A stretch of 64,000 nt of DNA from Bacteroidota bacterium (GTDB lineage Bacteria > Bacteroidota > Bacteroidia > Bacteroidales > Lentimicrobiaceae). The stretch lies in the NCBI GenBank assembly GCA_023434665.1, contig JAEYSM010000086.1, positions 1 through 64,000 of the forward strand. The letters run 5' to 3'. A model generated the notes under the pieces. The model was not told the DNA's origin. It ran no database searches and was given only the letters and a program-made list of their open reading frames with translations. Made by a program: the position numbers and the translations under genes. Below are positions 16,032 to 23,536 of this stretch, piece after piece. Position 1 is the first letter of the stretch, and the number at the start of each line of letters is the position of its first letter.

Positions 16032-17312
16032 ATGACAGAAGACTTCTTGCATTACTTATGGCAGAATGGATTATTCACTGATTCACTGTCAACTACACTT
16101 GGAGAACCAATTCAAATCATTAGCCCGGGTTACCATAATTTTAATTCGGGCCCGGATTTTTCTGACGCCCGTTTAATCATCTCCAATACAAAATGGGCTG
16201 GGAATGTTGAAATTCATATTAATTCATCTGACTGGTTCAAACATGGTCATCAACATGATGAGTCATACAAAAACGTTGTTCTTCATGTTGTGTACAATCA
16301 TGATTCGGACGCAAATCCGGCAGGAATGCCTGTATGTGAATTAGCTGGTAAAATTAATCTTCAGCTATTTGAGGCTTACCAAAAATTTCTTCAGGAATCT
16401 GATTTTGTGCCTTGCATTGGAGAAATTAAGAATATCTCAGAGATAGATCTCACGCTGTGGCTTGAAAGAATGCTGATCGAAAAGTTGCAGAAGAAAGCCG
16501 ATTTCATAAACGAGGCACTTGAAAGATCTCAAACTGACTGGGAGGAAGCATTTTATCAAATGGTTGCCCGTAGTTTTGGTTTCAGCATTAATAGTTTACC
16601 CTTCGAGATGCTTTCCAGGTCATTGCCGTATAAGATTTTAATCAAACATAGTAATAGTCTTTTTCAGACTGAAGCATTGATTTTCGGACAAGCCGGCTTG
16701 CTTTCACAGGACTTGATTGATCCCTATGCACAATCACTGTTTAGTGAATATAATTTTCTGAGAAAAAAATACAAACTGGTACCAATAAGCTCTTCTTTAT
16801 GGAAATTCCTTCGGCTTAGACCGGTTAATTTTCCAACAATACGACTAGCACAGTTTGCTGCACTAATACATAAATCAGGTGGAAAGCTTTTTGATATCAT
16901 TTCACTCCCAACGGTAGACGAAATGCAGGAAGCAATGAAAGTTAAACCTTCCGATTATTGGTTGAATCATTACATCTTTGACAATCCATCAACTACAAAG
17001 TCAGGAAATTTAGGTAAAAGCGCAGTTTATCTTATTATAATCAATGCCGTACTGCCATTCATATTTGTTTATGGTAGCTCGAATGGTGATGACAATAAAT
17101 GTCATAAAGCATTGAGTTTATTTGATCAAATTCCCGGTGAAAGAAATTCCACTATCGAAAAATGGGCAAAAGCAGGAATAAAAGTTCAGTCAGCATTTCA
17201 AACCCAGGCACTCATGGGATTGAAAACATGTTATTGTGATAAGAAAAAATGTCTTCAATGTAGAATAGGAAATCTGATTATTAAAAAGCCTGAATTCCTT
17301 TCAAATATTTGA
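16032..17312 (+). CDS. DUF2851 family protein
   Basis: 426 residues. It begins MTEDFLHYLWQNGLF, contains FNSGPDFSDARLIISNTKWAGNVEIHI (the family's most conserved block, about 38-64), and ends with a cysteine cluster CYCDKKKCLQC at about 402-412 that could bind a metal. No signal peptide or membrane segment is visible. DUF2851 is widespread in Bacteroidota, and no biochemical function is known to me. It is divergent from the zapA unit and 90 bases upstream of the sodium symporter gene. Confidence 0.82.
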   Translation: MTEDFLHYLWQNGLFTDSLSTTLGEPIQIISPGYHNFNSGPDFSDARLIISNTKWAGNVEIHINSSDWFKHGHQHDESYKNVVLHVVYNHDSDANPAGMPVCELAGKINLQLFEAYQKFLQESDFVPCIGEIKNISEIDLTLWLERMLIEKLQKKADFINEALERSQTDWEEAFYQMVARSFGFSINSLPFEMLSRSLPYKILIKHSNSLFQTEALIFGQAGLLSQDLIDPYAQSLFSEYNFLRKKYKLVPISSSLWKFLRLRPVNFPTIRLAQFAALIHKSGGKLFDIISLPTVDEMQEAMKVKPSDYWLNHYIFDNPSTTKSGNLGKSAVYLIIINAVLPFIFVYGSSNGDDNKCHKALSLFDQIPGERNSTIEKWAKAGIKVQSAFQTQALMGLKTCYCDKKKCLQCRIGNLIIKKPEFLSNI

Positions 17313-17332
17313 ATTAAATGACTTGCTAAATA

Positions 17333-17362
17333 TTTGGTGTTCTTTTTATTTTCTTAATATTG
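17333..17362 (+). promoter_or_regulatory. Promoter of the NSS transporter gene
   Basis: TTTG (17333-17336) and TAATATTG (17355-17362, one mismatch to TAnnTTTG) are separated by 18 bases. The leader to ATG 17402 would be about 33 bases. Confidence 0.45.
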
Positions 17363-17401
17363 CAACTACTTAAATAATTTGTCACTTAAAAGTTACTATT
17401 C

Positions 17402-19240
17402 ATGGGAGGTAACACTGAGAATTGGGGTTCCAGAGTAGGATTAGTTCTAGCAATGGCCGGTAACGCAGTAGGTTTCGGTAACTTCCTTAGATTTCCTGTT
17501 CAGGCAGTACAAAATGGTGGTGGTGCTTTTATCATTCCATATCTGGTTTCATTCCTTGTAATGGGTATTCCACTTTTATTTATTGAGTGGTCAACGGGAA
17601 GATTTGGTGGAAAGGCAGGACATCATTCTACTCCTTTCATTCTTCAGAGTATTGATAAGAGATGGATATGGAGGTATGTGGGTGTATTTGGTATATTTTC
17701 GAATATAGCCATTGCGGCCTATTATTGCTATATTGAGAGCTGGACAATCTCATATATGTTCCATTCTCTGTTCGGCTCATTCGACTCATTGAGTCAAACT
17801 CAGGTAGCATTATTTTTTAGTGATTACCTTGATCTAACAACTTCTACAACCGGAATACCATATGAAGCCTTGTTGTTTTTTCTCTTATGTCTTTCCTTGA
17901 ATACTTATATACTGAGTAGGGGATTAAATAAAGGAGTTGAAACTGTAGCTAAGATTGGTGTTCCATTATTAATATTTTTCGGTATTTTTCTGGCAATCAA
18001 AGGAATTACTCTAAAATCAGGTTCCTATGGTGCGGTTAATAACGGGACTGTTGGATTGAATTTCCTTTGGACACCAGATTTTACTTCTTTATCGAATCCA
18101 AAAGTATGGCTTGCAGCAGCCGGTCAAATTTTCTTCACCCTTTCGGTAGGTATGGGCTCTATTCAATGCTATGCTTCATTCGTCCGCAAAAACCAGGATA
18201 TTGCTCTAAATGCTATGTCGGCCGGGTGGATGAATGAGTTTGTTGAAATAGTATTGGGAAGCTCTATCATTATTCCTATTGCTGTAGGTTATCTTGGAAT
18301 TGACAATGTAATTGAACTTACAAATATTGGAGGCTTAGGATTAGGATTCAGAACAATGCCATTCCTTTTTGAACAATGGGGGCCTATCATTTCAGCATTA
18401 GCAGGTTTTGCATTTTTCGGTATGCTATTTTTCGCTGGTATAACAAGTTCTCTGGCAATGGGAACACCCGGAATCAGCTTTTTAATGGATGAATTCAATT
18501 GGTCGAGAAAGAGTGCAGCATGGTCTTTTGGAATTGTAATATTATTATTAGGACTTCCTACTGTGTTTTTCTTTAATCAGGGAGTGTTTGATGAATACGA
18601 CTATTGGGCAGGTACAGTCTCATTGGTGATCTTTGCGCTATTCGAATCCATTTTGTTTGCATGGATATTCGGAATGAAGAAGGGGTGGAGAGAAATAACT
18701 TCCGGAGCAGATATTAAAGTTCCTTTGATATATAAATACATCATAAAGTATGTAACTCCAGTAACTCTGATACTAGTATTTTTTGGTGCAATGCTTAGGC
18801 CTGTTGATGATAATTGGAGTTTGATAAGTATTAAGGGATGGCCATTACATAACGAAAGTATTATCGGACAACTCAGGCATCAGGGTATCGGTCCTAACGA
18901 AACGTGGTTTGCAGATAAGTTCTTTGCTGAAAATACTGGTGTAGTTGATTCGATATTTGAAAACAGTACTGGTAAAAAAACCTCCATACTTGTCAGAGGC
19001 ATTACACCTGAAGGTAGGATTTCCACTAAAATATATGTCAGTAATAATAAAAATCATCAATTGTCAATATCCTTGGGAAACCAGATTAATATCGGTGATG
19101 TGCTGTATACAGGCAAAGTCATCAACAGGATATTTTATTTAGACATGGCTCGTTTATTACTATTAAGTTTATTTGCCTTTATTGTTATCCTGGTTTATTT
19201 TGCCTATCGAAAAAGAAAAAGAAAGGGGGAATGGAAATAA
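17402..19240 (+). CDS. Sodium-dependent transporter, NSS (SNF) family
   Basis: 612 residues with about 12 or more hydrophobic helices. The TM1 substrate/sodium signature is clear: GNAVGFGNFLRFP at about 20-32, followed by NGGGAFIIPY. NSS proteins import amino acids or related amines using the Na+ gradient; the substrate cannot be read from sequence here. The usual bacterial NSS length is 440-510; this one carries an extra soluble stretch of about 105 residues (about 475-583) before a last membrane helix and a basic tail (RKRKRKGEWK). Its TAA overlaps the ATG of a 41-residue membrane ORF. Confidence 0.9.
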   Translation: MGGNTENWGSRVGLVLAMAGNAVGFGNFLRFPVQAVQNGGGAFIIPYLVSFLVMGIPLLFIEWSTGRFGGKAGHHSTPFILQSIDKRWIWRYVGVFGIFSNIAIAAYYCYIESWTISYMFHSLFGSFDSLSQTQVALFFSDYLDLTTSTTGIPYEALLFFLLCLSLNTYILSRGLNKGVETVAKIGVPLLIFFGIFLAIKGITLKSGSYGAVNNGTVGLNFLWTPDFTSLSNPKVWLAAAGQIFFTLSVGMGSIQCYASFVRKNQDIALNAMSAGWMNEFVEIVLGSSIIIPIAVGYLGIDNVIELTNIGGLGLGFRTMPFLFEQWGPIISALAGFAFFGMLFFAGITSSLAMGTPGISFLMDEFNWSRKSAAWSFGIVILLLGLPTVFFFNQGVFDEYDYWAGTVSLVIFALFESILFAWIFGMKKGWREITSGADIKVPLIYKYIIKYVTPVTLILVFFGAMLRPVDDNWSLISIKGWPLHNESIIGQLRHQGIGPNETWFADKFFAENTGVVDSIFENSTGKKTSILVRGITPEGRISTKIYVSNNKNHQLSISLGNQINIGDVLYTGKVINRIFYLDMARLLLLSLFAFIVILVYFAYRKRKRKGEWK

Positions 19241-19365
19241 TGAACACAAGTGCTTTAATAATGATGATAATAGTGGAATCGGTAGCTATTCTGTTGACTG
19301 GGTATTTTTTCTATAAGGTGTTGGTAACAAAGCCTCATCAGGATGATGAGACTGAAGATATTTAG
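19240..19365 (+). CDS. 41-residue membrane protein, MetS-like small subunit of the NSS transporter
   Basis: The frame starts at ATG 19240, which shares one base with the transporter stop (TAATG), and ends at TAG 19363-19365. It encodes one hydrophobic helix (about 5-28: ALIMMIIVESVAILLTGYFFY) and a short acidic C-terminus (DDETEDI). Small one-helix partners of NSS transporters are known: MetS of the Corynebacterium MetP/MetS importer is needed for activity, and that family begins with the same S-A-[IL]-x-M-M pattern. Coupling, topology and the motif make a real gene likely; direct homology is inferred. Confidence 0.7.
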   Translation: MNTSALIMMIIVESVAILLTGYFFYKVLVTKPHQDDETEDI

Positions 19366-19373
19366 AAGATAAT

Positions 19374-20339
19374 TTGAAGAATAAGCTTAAAGATTATTTC
19401 TACTTTTCAAAATCTGAAAGGAACGGAATTCTGGTCCTATTAGGCATAATGGCCCTGGTTTCAGCCATTTCTTTAGTAATCAATTATAACCACAAAGAAA
19501 GTAGTGTTTCTGATGCGCTCTTTGAAGTTGAAGTGAATCGATTTCTAGATAGTCTAAATTCCAATTCACTGAATAATTCCGGTGGTTCATATGGTTCTGG
19601 CGACGTATTCAAAACTCCCGATGTAGAAAGTTCATATTCAAAAAAGCGCTTTACACCTTTCCCGTTTGATCCGAATACTGCAAATAAGGAAGATTGGGTT
19701 AAGATGGGATTTTCTGAAAAGCAGGCTAAGGTGATCCTTAAGTATAGGGGCAAAGGCGGTAAATTTTATAATAAAGAAGATTTTAAGAAACTATTCATTA
19801 TTGACGACGATACTTATAAAATATTCGAACCATATATTACTATTGATAAACGTTTGCTCTCAGGCAAAGGAAGCTTTTCTGAAACTCAACTTCAGGTTGC
19901 ATCCTCAGGATCTGCTTCTACTCAACTCCCATTAAAACCTAAAACAGTCATTGAAATAAATAGTGCCGATTCAGCTGAATTGACAAAGATATATGGGATT
20001 GGGCCTGTGTTCGCTTCACGCATAATCAAGTATCGCGAAAAGTTAGGAGGCTTTTACTTCAAAAGCCAATTACGAGAAGTTTACGGAATTGATAGCATAA
20101 GGTATACTCAGATTGAAGATCAGGTTATTGTTGATACTAATTTGGTAAGGTTTATTCATATCAATTCAATCTCGCTGAATGATTTAAGAAAATGTCCTTA
20201 TTTAGATTACTATCTAGCCAAAAAGATTATTGATAAACGTATCCAGAAAGGCGAATTCAGGACACTAGTTGAAATAGGAGAAATTCTAAGCACAAAGCCT
20301 GAAGTGTTTAAAAAAGTACTTCCATACATAGTACTGTAG
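19374..20339 (+). CDS. Helix-hairpin-helix (ComEA-like) protein with membrane anchor
   Basis: 321 residues. The beginning (YFSKSERNGILVLLGIMALVS) is a recognisable N-terminus with one membrane helix at about 16-36. Three helix-hairpin-helix units follow: DPNTANKEDWVKMGFSEKQA (about 100-155), INSADSAELTKIYGIGPVFA (about 198-250) and INSISLNDLRKCPYLDYYLA (about 262-320). Such units bind DNA non-specifically; ComEA uses one in DNA uptake, but this Bacteroidota family has not been shown to do so. The start is TTG 19374: an in-frame stop lies at 19353-19355 and no ATG is available before the anchor. It follows the NSS small subunit by eight bases. Confidence 0.8.
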   Translation: MKNKLKDYFYFSKSERNGILVLLGIMALVSAISLVINYNHKESSVSDALFEVEVNRFLDSLNSNSLNNSGGSYGSGDVFKTPDVESSYSKKRFTPFPFDPNTANKEDWVKMGFSEKQAKVILKYRGKGGKFYNKEDFKKLFIIDDDTYKIFEPYITIDKRLLSGKGSFSETQLQVASSGSASTQLPLKPKTVIEINSADSAELTKIYGIGPVFASRIIKYREKLGGFYFKSQLREVYGIDSIRYTQIEDQVIVDTNLVRFIHINSISLNDLRKCPYLDYYLAKKIIDKRIQKGEFRTLVEIGEILSTKPEVFKKVLPYIVL

Positions 20340-20648
20340 CTGTTAGTTCCATATCCACATCTTTATCTAATTCATCTCTCTTTTAATTATAAAAAAGTAA
20401 ACCTTTATTTTTGTTTAAGTACAACATTAAGCATACCTTAAGCGTATCCTAGACGTGTTTTTAGCGTAAAAAGACGGGTAATAAACCCTTATAAGTTATT
20501 TAAAAAAGCCTTTAATTTCTAATTTTCCATTAATCATTTGGCATAGAGTAATGGAAATACACTTTTGATCTGAGTACTTGAAAAGACTGGAGAGAAATTA
20601 AGGAGGTATCTGATTAATGTGAATCAGGAAAGGGAAACCAGGTTTTTA
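20340..20648. other. 309-base intergenic region between convergent genes with a period-11 imperfect repeat
   Basis: No gene is supported here. At 20429-20472 four consecutive 11-base units resemble each other (AAGCATACCTT, AAGCGTATCCT, AGACGTGTTTT, TAGCGTAAAAA), with decreasing similarity. The rest is AT-rich. A GATTAATGTGAATC partial palindrome (about 20610-20623) is close to the end of the rhomboid gene. No strong terminator was recognised for either flanking gene. Confidence 0.5.
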
Positions 20649-21338
20649 TTATTCAGAAGTAGATGTTGAGGTATATTGCTGTTGGCTTTCTCCACTTATA
20701 TTGGTTGGATCCTCTTCATTTTCATTTTCATCTTCATCAGGCCATTCATAGACTTTTCTTTGAGGACCAACATCCCTGTATCCGAATGCCAGGATAATTC
20801 CGGCTATTGTTCCCATTAGATGCGACTCCCAGGATATTCTTTCTCCGGGTGAAAATGCGGGGAAGATACCCCAAACAAAACTCCCATATAGGAAAGTCAC
20901 AAGTAAACTAAAAGCAATTAAACGCGGTTCCTTTCGAATAATACCTGATACAAAATGATAAGCTGTCAGAGAATAGACTACGCCACTCGCTCCTATATGG
21001 TATGAGTTTCCTCTGGCAAATAGCCAAACCCAGATACCCGTAATAAGCCATGACAGGATAAATATCTGCCAGGCTTTTTTGCGATAATAGTAAAACAGCG
21101 CCGCACTCAAAAGAAACAATGGGATAGAGTTTGAAATCAGATGTTTATAACCTCCATGAAGTAAAGGTGAAAACAATATTCCTTTTAGTCCTTCAGCTTT
21201 TAAGGGTAACAGACCAAAAAATGATAGTGAGACACCCAATATTTCCTCAGCTAGCTTTACAATCCAAAGAATTGCAACTATTCCGGCTGCAATAAGTGAG
21301 GATGATACAATTTGTTTTTTTTCTTCGTCAGTTGACAT
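20649..21338 (-). CDS. Rhomboid family intramembrane serine protease
   Basis: 229 residues with six hydrophobic segments. The catalytic serine motif is HIGASG (S118), the partner histidine is H173 in WESHLMG, and the conserved H66/N70 pair is in GYKHLISNS. Rhomboids cleave membrane proteins within the bilayer; targets are unknown here. The C-terminus (about 198-229) is a hydrophilic, acidic and Ser/Thr-rich tail. It lies 42 bases downstream of the heme-lipoprotein/barrel operon on the same strand and could be its last gene. Confidence 0.88.
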   Translation of the reverse strand: MSTDEEKKQIVSSSLIAAGIVAILWIVKLAEEILGVSLSFFGLLPLKAEGLKGILFSPLLHGGYKHLISNSIPLFLLSAALFYYYRKKAWQIFILSWLITGIWVWLFARGNSYHIGASGVVYSLTAYHFVSGIIRKEPRLIAFSLLVTFLYGSFVWGIFPAFSPGERISWESHLMGTIAGIILAFGYRDVGPQRKVYEWPDEDENENEEDPTNISGESQQQYTSTSTSE

Positions 21339-21380
21339 TATCTATAAAGCTGGGAGATGATATTGGGCGGCTTATAAGTT

Positions 21381-22280
21381 TTACTGTTTAAACTCTTTAG
21401 GTTTCTTTATGGTGAAAACCCTGCTGATGTTGAAACCAAAATACACATCCCCTTTGTTCCACTTGCCCATAGTTTCAGTTATAAAAGCCCTTTCGAACAT
21501 GGGTTGAGCATTAGTAAAGTGCAACTGAAAAACATGCCCACCAGTTTCAATATCAACGCCTACTGCCAGAGGGTTTTCAAAATTATCAGCTACATATCCG
21601 GGCAAATTATGGAAGTATTCCATGTTTATGCTCAATCTCTTAGTAATTTTATAGCGTCCACCTATGCCAATAGCAAAATTATCATTTGTTCCTTTCTCCA
21701 TAACAAGGTTTTTGTGAATGTGTGTAGGGGCTAACTGTAAGGAAAATGATTCAGAAAATTTTCGTGCAATAAGTATTTGGTTAACAAATGAAAGGCGTGA
21801 TGAAAAGTAATTGGTTCTTTCAGAATCCTGCCACTTTAATGAGAAAAGGTCAGATGCGGTGAATAAACTCACGGAAAGAGGCATATTTTTCACTCCTTTG
21901 CTTTGGCGTAATAATTTCACTTTCAAGAATCCATCGAATGTTTTTTGATAAGTGCTGCGTCCGATGCCGACACTTAGAATATCGTTGATGCCATACTCTA
22001 GTCCTAGTCTGATTGTTGCCTGGTCAAGACCAAAAAAATCATAGGCTCCCTGATTCAATCGTCCAAAATGATGTGAGATCGTAAATAGAAGGACCCCATT
22101 GGCCGGATTTTCGATTGAGTGTCCTGAAACAACCCGTGTCGTCTTAAAAGTCGCGGTTGAATATTCTGTAGTTGGTTCTTCTTCCCCAAAAATGTCCATA
22201 AGGTCATCTTGTCCGAATACTATATTTGAGGATAAAAGTAATACTACTAAAAGCCAGAAAGTGTTGTGTGTTTTTTTCAT
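21381..22280 (-). CDS. DUF5777 outer-membrane beta-barrel protein
   Basis: 299 residues with a signal peptide (MKKTHNTF, hydrophobic to about residue 22, cleavage near VFGQ). The body alternates strand-like segments (VLLFTISHHFGRL, IRLGLEYGIND, FAIGIGGRYKI, DVYFGFNISRVFTI), as expected for a barrel of about 12-14 strands, and matches the DUF5777 family in my recognition. It is the third gene of a tight operon after two heme lipoproteins (three bases after the second). The pairing suggests that the barrel carries or holds the heme proteins at the outer membrane; this is inference. Confidence 0.7.
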   Translation of the reverse strand: MKKTHNTFWLLVVLLLSSNIVFGQDDLMDIFGEEEPTTEYSTATFKTTRVVSGHSIENPANGVLLFTISHHFGRLNQGAYDFFGLDQATIRLGLEYGINDILSVGIGRSTYQKTFDGFLKVKLLRQSKGVKNMPLSVSLFTASDLFSLKWQDSERTNYFSSRLSFVNQILIARKFSESFSLQLAPTHIHKNLVMEKGTNDNFAIGIGGRYKITKRLSINMEYFHNLPGYVADNFENPLAVGVDIETGGHVFQLHFTNAQPMFERAFITETMGKWNKGDVYFGFNISRVFTIKKPKEFKQ

Positions 22281-22283
22281 GGT

Positions 22284-22661
22284 TTAGTTATTTGGGGCCC
22301 CTGCATTTATCCAGGCATTAATTTTTGTAAGCTCGCATGCCGGCAGTTTTTGTGCATTTTGAGGCATTGGAGTTGCACCTGGTTCATGATTAACAGCTTT
22401 TCGGAATATGCCACTTTGAACGTGAGGAAGTAATGCCTGATAACTATCGGTAACCACACCTCCTGAAGTAATGGATGAATTATGGCAGTGATTGCAGTTC
22501 GAAGCCAGTATTGGTTGTATTGTGCCGGAGAATGTTATATTTGAAGTATCACAGATTCCACCTCCTGTACCCGGATAAAGTTCCTCCTCACTATCATTAT
22601 AACATGACGAGAGAATTATAAATGAACACATCAACCAAAAAAATTGAGTTATTCTTCTCAT
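22284..22661 (-). CDS. Small mono-heme c-type cytochrome lipoprotein
   Basis: 125 residues. A lipoprotein signal is clear: hydrophobic core then LSSC with the cysteine at about residue 20. After a Gly-rich linker comes one heme c site, CNHCH (about 56-60), within FSGTIQPILASNCNHCHN, and a possible distal Met in ATPMPQNAQKLP. The closing WINAGAPNN is the same ending as in the upstream gene (WIEAGNPNN), so the two arose from one domain type. It probably sits in the periplasmic or outer-membrane leaflet and transfers electrons. It lies between the di-domain cytochrome and the barrel gene. Confidence 0.75.
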   Translation of the reverse strand: MRRITQFFWLMCSFIILSSCYNDSEEELYPGTGGGICDTSNITFSGTIQPILASNCNHCHNSSITSGGVVTDSYQALLPHVQSGIFRKAVNHEPGATPMPQNAQKLPACELTKINAWINAGAPNN

Positions 22662-22673
22662 TATCGATTTTTT

Positions 22674-23381
22674 TTAATTGTTTGGATTACCTGCCTCGAT
22701 CCATTTACGTAGTTGGGTAATATTACACTCATTGAGTTTATTGCCATTAAAAGGCATCGGTGTAAAGCCAGGTGCATGAGAAACCGTTCCAAATAATCTA
22801 CCATCTTCTGCAACCAAAGCAACCGAGGCATAGTTATCCAACCTGACATTTCCATTGGCAGTGGTCGCATTATGGCACCCCACGCAGTTTAAATTTAGAA
22901 GGGGTTGAATAGAGCCGGAAAAAGTAAAGTTAGTTGTATCACATTCAGTGCATTCATTGTTTTTTGCCCCCTGATTAATCCAATCTCGTATTGATGCTAT
23001 TTGCTCTGCATTTAAGGGTGAAAAAGGAGGAGGTGGCATTCTGTCGTCGGGATCGTTATCAGTTATTCTCTCATAAATGTCACTATCGGCTGCATCTCCG
23101 GGACGAATCTCGTCACTTGCCATGATACTTTCATAAGTCGAAAGATTGATTCCTTCCTGGGCAGTTAAATTATCATGACACCCGGCCATAGCACAACTGG
23201 ATTGAAAAATTGGCAGGACTTCGTTTACGAAATAAACTGAATCAGGATCGCACTCTACAACTGTGTTGGTATCAGGGGGATTAGGGTCGATGGGAGGCTG
23301 GTCAGGTTCATGTTTACAGGAGACTAAAATTGAACCAATGGTGACAACCAATAAATAGCTCATCAGGTGTATAAATCTCAT
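22674..23381 (-). CDS. Two-domain heme-binding lipoprotein (c-type cytochrome)
   Basis: 235 residues with a lipobox (LVSC, cysteine at about 22) and a Pro-rich linker (PDQPPIDPNPP). Domain 1 (about 45-138) carries C-AMAG-CH, four residues between the cysteines rather than two, and a PPPPFSPLN loop; domain 2 (about 145-235) carries the standard CVGCH and the GFTPMPFNGNKL loop with a candidate Met ligand. Both domains end in W-I-x-x-G. It is the first gene of the heme-lipoprotein/barrel operon. The electron donor and acceptor are unknown. Whether domain 1 really binds heme depends on the non-standard site. Confidence 0.72.
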   Translation of the reverse strand: MRFIHLMSYLLVVTIGSILVSCKHEPDQPPIDPNPPDTNTVVECDPDSVYFVNEVLPIFQSSCAMAGCHDNLTAQEGINLSTYESIMASDEIRPGDAADSDIYERITDNDPDDRMPPPPFSPLNAEQIASIRDWINQGAKNNECTECDTTNFTFSGSIQPLLNLNCVGCHNATTANGNVRLDNYASVALVAEDGRLFGTVSHAPGFTPMPFNGNKLNECNITQLRKWIEAGNPNN

Positions 23382-23495
23382 TGTCAGGTTTGAATAAAGG
23401 TTACATTGTCTGATTACTTTGCAGTTTTGAAGCTAAAAAATGTTAAGAACTTTACAATAAATAATCAAATTTAACTTTAATAAATCAATAAGGCT

Positions 23496-23503
23496 TAATT
23501 TTG
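23496..23503 (+). promoter_or_regulatory. -7 element for the S41 protease gene
   Basis: TAATTTTG, an exact TAnnTTTG match, ends 33 bases before ATG 23537. No clean TTTG was found at the -33 position. Confidence 0.45.
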
Positions 23504-23536
23504 TTTGCAATAACATCAAGAAAAATAAGAACAATC

